From assembly GCA_003486025.1 (NCBI GenBank), contig DNHA01000276.1, positions 448 to 9,510 on the forward strand: DNA of 9,063 nucleotides, read 5' to 3'. Position numbers and translations under genes: made by a program. Under the pieces are notes generated by a model. The model saw only the letters and a list, made by a program, of their open reading frames with translations, did no database searches and was not told where the DNA came from. Positions 1 through 6,038 of the stretch are shown here, one piece after another. The stretch's first letter is position 1, and each line of letters begins with the position of its first letter. The stretch comes from Micrococcaceae bacterium. Lineage in GTDB: Bacteria > Actinomycetota > Actinomycetes > Actinomycetales > Micrococcaceae.

Positions 1-137
1 TTGAAATATGCTGCGGAAGCTTCAAAGAGGTCCTCAGGCATAGCCTTGTGGCCACATTCGTCCACTTCAAGATGCACATGCATGTCGATGGCATTAAGAG
101 CTTCGAAGTTGATGCCTAGTTCATATCGAACTGTCAT
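1..137 (-). CDS. Amidohydrolase-family metal-dependent hydrolase, N-terminal 45 codons only
   Basis: Only the start is inside the window; the gene runs off the left edge. The visible protein begins MTVRYELGINFEALNAIDMH and continues with VHLEVDECGH. The D-x-H-x-H pattern (Asp18, His20, His22) is the first metal-binding element of amidohydrolase-2-type TIM-barrel hydrolases. The ATG at 137 has a clear Shine-Dalgarno GAGGA at 149-145. It lies 17 nt downstream of the dehydrogenase stop on the same strand, so the two are almost certainly cotranscribed. Known family fact: in Rhodococcus jostii, CouO, an amidohydrolase-type protein, carries out the last deacetylation step of p-hydroxycinnamate catabolism. 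The neighbours here (dehydrogenase, MarR regulator, pobA) make that role plausible, but 45 residues cannot separate it from decarboxylases or lactonases of the same superfamily. Confidence 0.75.
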   Translation of the reverse strand, partial: MTVRYELGINFEALNAIDMHVHLEVDECGHKAMPEDLFEASAAYF

Positions 138-154
138 TTGTTTTTCCTCGAACC

Positions 155-1084
155 TTATTTGGCTGGCTCTGGACGAAGCTCTTCGGGAAGTTCGGGGAAC
201 TTCTCTCCAACGCTCTGCTGGTACTGACCAAAACGAGTAGAGAATTCGCTGGTCAACGTCTCGTAGTCCCAGCCACCAGCATGGAATTCGGTGTTCACTG
301 CTTCTGGATGGCTCCAGATCTGGATGCGGTCTCCACCCACTCCGATAGCCTGCCCGTTCACATCCGCAGCAGCATCCGAGGCAAGGAACGCGATGAGCCC
401 GGCCACGTCATCGGCGGTGCCGAAGCCCAGTTCCTTGCGGAAGAAGTCCGGCATGGCTTCGCCTCGCTCATCGGCCTGCACCGCGGCGGAGAAGAACGGT
501 ACGGTCTTAGTCATTTCGGTTGCAGCTACCGGGATGACGACGTTGGCAGTGACTCCTGCGCGCTTCATTTCCAGCGCCCAGGTGCGCACCATGCCCACGA
601 TCCCGGCTTTTGCCGCCGCGTAGTTGGTCTGGCCGAAGTTGCCGCGCTGACCGGTAGGCGAACCGATGGCAATGATGCGTCCGGCGACCTGATTTTCCTT
701 GAAGTAGCCGTAGGCTTCCCGCACGCAGGTGAAGGTGCCGCGCAAGTGCACGTTGATCACCAGGTCAAAGTCTTCGTCTGTCATTTTCAGCAAGGATTTG
801 TCGCGCAGTACACCTGCGTTGGTTACTAAGATGTCCAGTCGTCCAAAATTCTCGATGGCCCCGGCCACCAGCGCTTTGGCTGCTTCGGTCGAGCCGACCG
901 CGGCGACAACTCCAGCGGCTTTGCCGCCGGATTCAGTGATTGCACTAACTGCTGCTTCTACCGTTGCCATGTCGACATCATTGATGATCACCGAAGCACC
1001 CTGGCGGGCAAGTTCTTGGGCATAGCTCAGTCCGAGGCCGCGACCACTACCGGTAACGATTGCAACTTTTCCTGCTAACGACAT
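155..1084 (-). CDS. SDR-family dehydrogenase, probable 3-hydroxyacyl-CoA dehydrogenase (CouM/CouN-like)
   Basis: This 309-aa protein is a classical short-chain dehydrogenase/reductase. The Rossmann cofactor motif TGSGRGLG is at residues 11-18, NAG at 89-91, and the catalytic set is Asn111, Ser142, Tyr155 and Lys159 (Y-AAA-K). Asp36, near the end of the second beta strand (INDVD), suggests a preference for NAD+ over NADP+. The protein is about 50 residues longer than a basic FabG. Its tail, with GVGGDRIQIWSHPE at about 248-261, resembles the (3R)-hydroxyacyl-CoA dehydrogenase domain of multifunctional enzyme type 2 and actinobacterial relatives. The ATG at 1084 follows TTGGAGA. It leads an operon with the amidohydrolase gene 17 nt downstream. 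Inference: it oxidises the beta-hydroxyl of 3-hydroxy-3-(4-hydroxyphenyl)propionyl-CoA before the amidohydrolase step. A general fatty-acid or steroid beta-oxidation role cannot be excluded. Confidence 0.85.
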   Translation of the reverse strand: MSLAGKVAIVTGSGRGLGLSYAQELARQGASVIINDVDMATVEAAVSAITESGGKAAGVVAAVGSTEAAKALVAGAIENFGRLDILVTNAGVLRDKSLLKMTDEDFDLVINVHLRGTFTCVREAYGYFKENQVAGRIIAIGSPTGQRGNFGQTNYAAAKAGIVGMVRTWALEMKRAGVTANVVIPVAATEMTKTVPFFSAAVQADERGEAMPDFFRKELGFGTADDVAGLIAFLASDAAADVNGQAIGVGGDRIQIWSHPEAVNTEFHAGGWDYETLTSEFSTRFGQYQQSVGEKFPELPEELRPEPAK

Positions 1085-1154
1085 GAGATCTCCAATTTAG
1101 TGTGATGTCCCGATTGTTCCGCAGGGGCGAAAAGTGGGAACCTTAGCTATATAC

Positions 1155-1183
1155 ATAAGATCTTTAATCCTTGAAAAAGTCAA
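1155..1183 (-). promoter_or_regulatory. Predicted sigma70-type promoter of the dehydrogenase-amidohydrolase operon
   Basis: Read on the minus strand, TTGACT (1183-1178, five of six matches to the -35 consensus) is followed after 17 nt by TCTTAT (1160-1155, four of six to the -10 consensus). It lies about 70 nt upstream of the dehydrogenase start codon. It is the best promoter-like pair I found in the 134-bp divergent gap. Prediction by eye only. Confidence 0.5.
1171..1183. promoter_or_regulatory. TTGA-N5-TCAA inverted repeat, candidate MarR operator
   Basis: TTGAAAAAGTCAA is a short dyad in the gap between the divergent MarR regulator and dehydrogenase genes. It overlaps the predicted -35 box of the dehydrogenase promoter, where a bound repressor would block RNA polymerase. 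A second 8-bp palindrome, AAGATCTT, lies at 1157-1164 over the -10 box. MarR dimers usually bind short dyads of this type beside their own gene. The assignment is positional inference; I have no alignment to a known operator. Confidence 0.4.
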
Positions 1184-1218
1184 TGGTTTATTTTTTCATG
1201 AAAAGCGGGGACAATGAG

Positions 1219-1692
1219 ATGAGCGCGGATAACGCGAAAAAATCGACCAAGGCGGAACAGTTCATGAAATGCGACCTCATGCAGGAGTTGGATTTCCTTG
1301 TCGCGCGCATGCGCTCACTCGGGTCCGGTCGAGCCAATCTGGCGCTGAAGCCTTTCGGACTGAAGGTGCGCTCATACTCGGTCCTCTCATTGGCATGCAG
1401 TGAAGTTATGCCAACTCAACGAGACCTTGCAGAGTTTCTCGCTCTTGATCCAAGCCAAATAGTCCCCTTGGTTGACGGCTTGGAAGCTAAGAGTCTCGTC
1501 ATCCGAATGGCTGACCCGAACGACCGCCGCTCCAAGGTAGTTGTCGCTACCGACGCCGGCAAAAAACTCTACGGCAAGGCTCGCAAGGCTACCGAGCAGA
1601 GCGAGCAGGAAACACTCAAGGCACTCACCCCCGGAGAGCGTACCCAGCTTCGCGATCTGCTCTCGCGGGTAGTACTGGATGAAAGTGCGTAA
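1219..1692 (+). CDS. MarR-family transcriptional regulator, CouR-like by context
   Basis: With the ATG at 1219 the protein is 157 aa, a normal MarR length. I chose this start because a GCGGGGA ribosome site lies 7 nt upstream. The in-frame ATG at 1198 and TTG at 1171 lack one, and the TTG sits in the candidate operator. The winged helix is visible: a helix-turn-helix at about 65-96 (PTQRDLAEFLALDPSQIVPL and following) and then the beta-wing DPNDRRSKVVVATDAG at 99-114 with the DxRSxxV-type core typical of MarR. It is divergent from the dehydrogenase-amidohydrolase operon and 157 nt upstream of pobA on the same strand. Inference: it represses the adjacent phenylpropanoid genes and responds to a pathway CoA-thioester, as CouR does in Rhodococcus. 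It may also affect pobA. The family is certain; ligand and targets are not shown by sequence. Confidence 0.88.
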   Translation: MSADNAKKSTKAEQFMKCDLMQELDFLVARMRSLGSGRANLALKPFGLKVRSYSVLSLACSEVMPTQRDLAEFLALDPSQIVPLVDGLEAKSLVIRMADPNDRRSKVVVATDAGKKLYGKARKATEQSEQETLKALTPGERTQLRDLLSRVVLDESA

Positions 1693-1757
1693 CCACTGAG
1701 CAAATTTTCTCGTTCAATGAGACGCTGAGTGTTGTTGAGCCGGATAACACCGCATTC

Positions 1758-1780
1758 TTGAGGAAGTTCAACATCCTCGA
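1758..1780. promoter_or_regulatory. Inverted repeat upstream of pobA, candidate operator
   Basis: TTGAGGA (1758-1764) and TCCTCGA (1774-1780) form a dyad with one mismatch around a 9-nt spacer, about 70 nt upstream of the pobA ATG. It is the only notable symmetric element I found in the 157-nt MarR-pobA gap. I could not find a convincing -35/-10 pair beside it, so its use as an operator (for MarR or an unlinked IclR-type PobR/PcaR) is a guess. Confidence 0.25.
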
Positions 1781-1849
1781 CCATGTTCAGGAATTCGGCA
1801 ATGCCGCCGGATATCACTGAGGCTGGTCCCGCACAGATTGGCAGGCGTC

Positions 1850-3046
1850 ATGGCTCAGACTCCACGGATCATTAAGACCAAGGTCGGCATCATCGGAGGC
1901 GGTCCTGCTGGACTCATGCTCTCTCACTTGCTTTCCAAGTCGGGCATCGACAATCTTGTCGTCGAAATGCGGGATCATGAAACCATCCGCAACACCCACC
2001 GCGCGGGAATTCTTGAAGCCCAGGCAGTAAAAATGCTCACCGAGTCCGGCGTTGAGGGACGTGTACTGACCGACGGTGACGAGCATGCCGGTATCGATCT
2101 GCGCTTCAACGGGGAATCGCATCCGCTGGACTTCCGGGATCTGGTCGACGCGACCGTGACGCTGTATGCGCAGAACGAGGTCTTTGTTGACTTGGCTGCC
2201 GCCCGCCAGCGAGACGGTGGCGACGTCCGCTACAACTGCGAAGTCACCGAGATCATGGATATGGAAACGTCCACCCCGAAGTTCCGTTTCACCGATGCCG
2301 AAGGCACACTCTTCGAGGTCCATTCAGACGTCATCGTAGGCGCCGATGGCTCACGTTCATTCGCTCGCCGGCAGATGCCAGACACAATGCGCAAGGACTT
2401 CAAGGTCGCTTATCCCTTCGCTTGGTTCGGCATTCTCACCGAAGCGCCGAAGTCTTCACCGGAATTGATCTACGCAAACTCGCCTCATGGGTTTGCCCTC
2501 ATCTCCCAGCGCAGTGAAACCGTGCAGCGCATGTATTTCCAGTGCGACCCAAATGAAGATGTCAATGCATGGAGTGATGATCAGATCTGGTCAGAACTGC
2601 AAAAGCGCGTTGATGGTCCAGACAACTTCCAGCTCAAGACCGGCAAGATCTTTGACAAGACCGTCTTAGGCTTCCGCTCCTTCGTCCGCGAGCCGCTCTC
2701 CCATGGGCGCATGTTCCTGATTGGCGATGCCGGGCATACCGTGCCACCGACCGGAGCCAAGGGCCTGAACCTTGCCTTCGCCGATGTGAAAGTGCTCTTC
2801 GAAGCACTCGATTCCTTCTTCTCCACCGGCAGCGACAAGCTCCTAGGCGGCTATTCCGACCTGGCTTTGAAGCGCGTTTGGAAAGCACAGAACTTCTCCT
2901 ACTGGATGACGTCCATGCTGCACACCCCCGTCAACGCCGACCCATTCATGGCTAAGCGCGCACTGGGCGAACTGGAAACAGTCACCTCCTCCCGGTATGG
3001 CCAGCAGTACTTGGCCGAGTCGTACACCGGCTGGCCACACTCCTAA
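1850..3046 (+). CDS. pobA: 4-hydroxybenzoate 3-monooxygenase (p-hydroxybenzoate hydroxylase)
   Basis: This FAD flavoprotein monooxygenase (class A) converts 4-hydroxybenzoate to protocatechuate with O2 and NAD(P)H. From the ATG at 1850 it has 398 aa, against 394 in Pseudomonas PobA. It shows all three family fingerprints: GGGPAG at 16-21, the DG motif GADGSRS at 164-170, and the GD motif GDAGHTVPPTGAKG at 292-305. With a constant +7 offset, the Pseudomonas active-site residues Tyr201, Ser212, Arg214, Arg220, Pro293, Asn300 and Tyr385 are all conserved as Tyr208, Ser219, Arg221, Arg227, Pro300, Asn307 and Tyr392, so substrate specificity is well supported. The coenzyme-helix region (about 40-49) differs strongly from the Pseudomonas NADPH-type sequence. 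The ribosome site (GGCAGG) is weak; an in-frame TTG at 1838 is less likely. It is first in the pca run, 44 nt before pcaH. Confidence 0.96.
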   Translation: MAQTPRIIKTKVGIIGGGPAGLMLSHLLSKSGIDNLVVEMRDHETIRNTHRAGILEAQAVKMLTESGVEGRVLTDGDEHAGIDLRFNGESHPLDFRDLVDATVTLYAQNEVFVDLAAARQRDGGDVRYNCEVTEIMDMETSTPKFRFTDAEGTLFEVHSDVIVGADGSRSFARRQMPDTMRKDFKVAYPFAWFGILTEAPKSSPELIYANSPHGFALISQRSETVQRMYFQCDPNEDVNAWSDDQIWSELQKRVDGPDNFQLKTGKIFDKTVLGFRSFVREPLSHGRMFLIGDAGHTVPPTGAKGLNLAFADVKVLFEALDSFFSTGSDKLLGGYSDLALKRVWKAQNFSYWMTSMLHTPVNADPFMAKRALGELETVTSSRYGQQYLAESYTGWPHS

Positions 3047-3090
3047 ATCACAGTCATCTCAACACTCATCCATCCCGAAAGGAGCACGTA

Positions 3091-3924
3091 GTGAGCACCG
3101 AAACCACCAAGGACGAATCTTTCGAGAATTCCCACGTCCTGGATCCTGCGGCCACCGCCGACTCGCAAGAGGCAATCAGCGAAGAAATCACCAGCATCCA
3201 CGAGGCATACCGCCAAGAAGTGATTGCCGGGAAGAAAGCTGAAACCCAGCCACGCATCAACTTCGCCCCGTACCGTTCCTCGCTGCTTCGCCATCCGACG
3301 AAGAACCTGCACCATGTGGACCCGGAAACCATTGAGCTGTACTCCCCTGCCTTCGGCCAGCGCGACGTTCATGCTCTGGAATCAGATCTGACCATTCAGC
3401 ACAACGGTGAGCCCATTGGTGAGCGCATCGTTGTGGCCGGACGCGTGCTTGACGGTGACGGCCGTCCGGTGGCCGGACAGCTGGTAGAAATCTGGCAGGC
3501 CAATGCCGCCGGCCGCTACATCCACAAGCGAGACCAGCACCCAGCCCCGATCGATCCGAACTTCACCGGAGTGGGCCGTGCGATTACCGGGCCAAACGGC
3601 GAATACTCCTTCACCACCATCAAGCCGGCACCGTACCCGTGGAAAAACCACCACAACGCTTGGCGTCCGGCACATATTCACTTTTCATTGTTCGGCACCG
3701 ACTTCACCCAGCGCATGATCACCCAGATGTACTTCCCTGGTGATCCATTGTTCTCGTTGGACCCGATCTATCAGGCCATCACCGACCAAGACGCACGCGA
3801 CCGTTTGGTCGCCACCTACGATCATTCGATCACCAGCCACGAATGGGCCACCGGATACAACTGGGACATCGTCCTGACCGGCTCAAACCGCACCTGGATG
3901 GAAGACGAAGAGGGAGATCACTAA
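3091..3924 (+). CDS. pcaH: Protocatechuate 3,4-dioxygenase, beta subunit
   Basis: This is the iron-carrying subunit of the intradiol dioxygenase that cleaves protocatechuate to 3-carboxy-cis,cis-muconate. The protein is 277 aa from a GTG start. I chose the GTG because a near-perfect AAAGGAG lies 6 nt upstream and there is no other Met before residue 209. All four Fe(III) ligands are present: Tyr143 (GRYIHK), Tyr182 (PAPYPW), His195 and His197 (RPAHIHF). Their spacing is identical to Pseudomonas Tyr408/Tyr447/His460/His462, and the catalytic Arg457 equivalent is Arg192. The substrate-wrapping segment LVEIWQANAAGRY is at 131-143. Compared with the Pseudomonas subunit there are about 35 extra N-terminal residues, acidic and probably disordered (about 1-35). 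Its TAA abuts the ATG of pcaG, which implies coupled translation of the two subunits. Confidence 0.97.
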   Translation: MSTETTKDESFENSHVLDPAATADSQEAISEEITSIHEAYRQEVIAGKKAETQPRINFAPYRSSLLRHPTKNLHHVDPETIELYSPAFGQRDVHALESDLTIQHNGEPIGERIVVAGRVLDGDGRPVAGQLVEIWQANAAGRYIHKRDQHPAPIDPNFTGVGRAITGPNGEYSFTTIKPAPYPWKNHHNAWRPAHIHFSLFGTDFTQRMITQMYFPGDPLFSLDPIYQAITDQDARDRLVATYDHSITSHEWATGYNWDIVLTGSNRTWMEDEEGDH

Positions 3925-4503
3925 ATGTCTCAGGCACCAAAACTCAAGCTCGCTCCCACTCCGGGACAGACCATTGGTCCGTTCTATGGCTACGCTCTGC
4001 CGTTTGAAAAAGACAACGAGCTAGTCAGCCAGGCCAACCCGAAGTCGGTACGGCTCCACGGCGTCATTACCGATGGCAAGGGCGAAGTCATCCCCGATTC
4101 ATTGCTTGAAATTTGGCAGGCAGACGAGTTCGGAAACGTGGTTTCCCGCGATGGTTCGCTAGTCCGTGACGGGTATACCTTCACCGGATGGGGCCGCACC
4201 GCGGTGGATAACGTTGGGCATTACACCTTCACCACGGTGAATCCTGGCGCCACGGAGGAAGGCAAAGCTCCGTTCATCATGCTCACCGTATTTGCCCGTG
4301 GACTGCTCAACCGCCTGTTCACCCGCATCTATCTGCCGGAGGACACTGCGGCATTGGCCGCGGATCCGTTGTTGTCTTCCTTGACCGAAGAGCAGCGGAA
4401 AACCTTGATCGCGACTCGCGAAGAAGACGGCTCATTACGTTTTGATATTCGCCTGCAAGGCGAGAACGAAACAGTGTTCCTCTCCTACCCACGCGAGAGT
4501 TAA
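3925..4503 (+). CDS. pcaG: Protocatechuate 3,4-dioxygenase, alpha subunit
   Basis: This 192-aa partner of PcaH forms the (alpha-beta)n holoenzyme and contributes one wall of the active site. The N-terminal TPGQTIGPFYGYAL (12-25) is the alpha-subunit signature loop. LLEIWQADEFGN (60-71) is the fold segment equivalent to the beta-subunit LVEIWQANAAGR, but it lacks the iron-ligand Tyr. No PAHIHF motif is present either, as expected for the non-metal-binding subunit. FARG at 123-126 and the C-terminal RFDIRLQGENETVFL match the family. The ATG immediately follows the pcaH TAA, with AGGGAG (3911-3916) inside the end of pcaH as ribosome site, giving equal subunit synthesis. It is followed by a long hairpin rather than directly by pcaB. 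Confidence 0.97.
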   Translation: MSQAPKLKLAPTPGQTIGPFYGYALPFEKDNELVSQANPKSVRLHGVITDGKGEVIPDSLLEIWQADEFGNVVSRDGSLVRDGYTFTGWGRTAVDNVGHYTFTTVNPGATEEGKAPFIMLTVFARGLLNRLFTRIYLPEDTAALAADPLLSSLTEEQRKTLIATREEDGSLRFDIRLQGENETVFLSYPRES

Positions 4504-4516
4504 GCACCAATTGCAG

Positions 4517-4576
4517 ACCCCGTGTCAGCGCTGCCGCACCCGAAAAAATCCGGTGCGGGAGCGCCCACGGGGTTTT
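4517..4576 (+). terminator. Long GC-rich hairpin plus TTTT between pcaG and pcaB (attenuator or partial terminator)
   Basis: ACCCCGTG (4517-4524) pairs with CACGGGGT (4566-4573). Inside it, GCGCT (4528-4532) pairs with AGCGC (4560-4564) and CCGCACC (4534-4540) with GGTGCGG (4552-4558). That is 20 base pairs broken by one G-G mismatch and one asymmetric internal loop, capped by an A-rich loop. The stem runs into TTTT (4573-4576). A second small hairpin, GCCCG-TTGC-CGGGC, follows at 4577-4590. By form this is a rho-independent terminator, but it sits inside the pca operon, so partial read-through or mRNA stabilisation of pcaHG is likely. Confidence 0.6.
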
Positions 4577-4592
4577 GCCCGTTGCCGGGCAC

Positions 4593-4598
4593 TAAAAT
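4593..4598 (+). promoter_or_regulatory. Possible -10 box of an internal pcaB promoter
   Basis: TAAAAT (five of six to the -10 consensus) lies between the hairpin and pcaB, 33 nt before the ATG. No good -35 lies at normal spacing because that position falls inside the hairpin stem, so this is a weak candidate. It would explain expression of pcaBDC beyond a terminator-like structure. Confidence 0.2.
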
Positions 4599-4631
4599 TT
4601 GAAGTACAGCCAGCAAAGAATTGAGAGATGG

Positions 4632-6038
4632 ATGAACAGCGTGGATTACGGTGTACTCGCTCCAGCCTGGGCCGGAACAAATGCTGCCACCACCGCCAGC
4701 GATGTGGCTTTTGTTCAGGCCATGCTGGATGTTGAAGCCGCTTGGGTGAAAGTGCAAGCCGAGGTGGGGCTGTGCACCACCGAAGAAGCACAGTCCGTTG
4801 CCGAGGTCGCCAAGGTCTCCCGCTACGATCTGGTGTCCTTAGCCGCTCAAACACCGGATGGCGCCAACGCGCTCATCCCGCTGGTGGCCATGATGCGCGC
4901 ACTGCTAGCGGAAAATGGAGCCTCCCCCACAGCCGCTACTGTGCTGCACCGGGGTGCCACCAGCCAGGACATTATCGATTCAGCACTGATGCTCGTGGTC
5001 TCACGAACCTTGCAGACCACGCTGGCAGATCTTCGCCAGACCGCTCGTGGCTTGGCCTCCTTGTCCGAGAAGCACCGCGAGACAGTGTGCATTGCCCGCT
5101 CGTTGACCCAGCATGCGCTGCCTACGACCTTCGGCTGGAAGGCTGCCAGCTGGTTGTCGGCGGTACTCAGCGCCGAAGCCGGACTGCAGCAGGCCCAGCA
5201 GCATCTTGCACTGCAGTGGGGCGGCGCGGTAGGCACGCTCGCTTCGCTAGAGCAGCTGCTCGCCAAGCAACCGGAAGTAAAGACCACCTCGGCGGAGTTG
5301 AGCAGCAAGCTCGCAGGCGTCCTGGGACTTGCAGATGCCGGCACCCCTTGGCATACCAACCGCATGCCAATCCTCCAGATCGGTTCGGCGTTGGCAAGTG
5401 CCGTGGCAGCTTTGGGCACCTTTGGCGCCGATGTGCTCACCGCTTCACGCCCAGAAATTGCTGAGCTTTCCGAACCACGCGAGGCCGGCAAGGGCGGCTC
5501 GTCAGCTATGCCGCATAAACAGAACCCGGTGCGTTCACTGCTGCTGCGCAACGCGGCGATCAGCGCCCCCGGATTAGTCGCAACCCTGTTCGCCGCCGCC
5601 GGCACCGCGGTTGATGAACGTCCCGACGGAGGCTGGCACTCCGAATGGCAGGCGCTACGCGAACTGCTGCGCTTAGCATCCGGAGCCGCTCATCACGGTG
5701 CGGCGCTGGCCCTTGGGCTGGAAGTCAATGAATCCGCCATGGAGCGCAATCTGCGCCTGAGCGGCGATGCGATCATGTCCGAACGTGTTACCTCCGTGGC
5801 CGCCGGATTCGTCAGCGGAGGCAAAGCCGCCGTTCAAGCGTTAGTTCGACGTTCGCTAACCGACCAAGTCAGCCTCGGTGAACTATTGCGCTTAGAAATT
5901 CCCAGCACCGAGCTGTCAGACAAAGAACTCTCAGAATTACTTGATCCGGCCGGGTACCTCGGTGCCGCGGATCGCTTCACTACAACCGTTCTCGCCGGTT
6001 ATTCGGCACGGAAGGAATTATGGCAGTCCCACAGCTAA
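4632..6038 (+). CDS. pcaB: 3-carboxy-cis,cis-muconate cycloisomerase
   Basis: This member of the fumarase/aspartase superfamily converts 3-carboxy-cis,cis-muconate to 4-carboxymuconolactone. From the ATG at 4632 it is 468 aa, close to the roughly 450 aa usual for PcaB. The family signature GKGGSSAMPHKQNPV is at 286-300, with the catalytic-loop Ser in GSS. The first conserved region HRGATSQDIIDSAL is at 106-119, and TQHALPTTFGWK, the second conserved region with its His, is at 159-170. The start is supported by GAGAG a few bases upstream; an in-frame TTG at 4599 has no ribosome site, and the GTG at 4641 is an alternative. The HRGATSQD and TQHALP forms distinguish it from adenylosuccinate lyase, and the pca context settles the substrate. 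The last 19 nt overlap pcaD. Confidence 0.95.
   Translation: MNSVDYGVLAPAWAGTNAATTASDVAFVQAMLDVEAAWVKVQAEVGLCTTEEAQSVAEVAKVSRYDLVSLAAQTPDGANALIPLVAMMRALLAENGASPTAATVLHRGATSQDIIDSALMLVVSRTLQTTLADLRQTARGLASLSEKHRETVCIARSLTQHALPTTFGWKAASWLSAVLSAEAGLQQAQQHLALQWGGAVGTLASLEQLLAKQPEVKTTSAELSSKLAGVLGLADAGTPWHTNRMPILQIGSALASAVAALGTFGADVLTASRPEIAELSEPREAGKGGSSAMPHKQNPVRSLLLRNAAISAPGLVATLFAAAGTAVDERPDGGWHSEWQALRELLRLASGAAHHGAALALGLEVNESAMERNLRLSGDAIMSERVTSVAAGFVSGGKAAVQALVRRSLTDQVSLGELLRLEIPSTELSDKELSELLDPAGYLGAADRFTTTVLAGYSARKELWQSHS

Noticed and set aside
281..829. A 182-codon + strand open frame opposite the SDR gene
   Set aside because: His/Gly-rich shadow translation; the minus-strand SDR carries every catalytic motif.
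1569..1817. Minus-strand open frame covering the MarR-pobA gap, considered as a small gene or gene remnant
   Set aside because: About half overlaps the MarR gene end antisense. The non-overlapping part has no family resemblance that I can name, and I see no ribosome site before its ATG.
1697..1821. Six TGAG tetramers in the MarR-pobA gap as possible regulator half-sites
   Set aside because: Spacing is irregular (21, 8, 10, 23, 59 nt) and a 4-mer at this density is not clearly beyond chance.
1814..2323. A 169-codon minus-strand open frame opposite the start of pobA
   Set aside because: No recognisable motif, and it is fully explained as the antisense of the PobA coding frame.
4847..5605. A 252-codon open frame on the minus strand opposite pcaB
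   Set aside because: It lies wholly inside pcaB, which has full family motifs. The translation is Ser/Ala-rich low-information sequence with no motif and no ribosome site, the usual antisense shadow in GC-rich genes.
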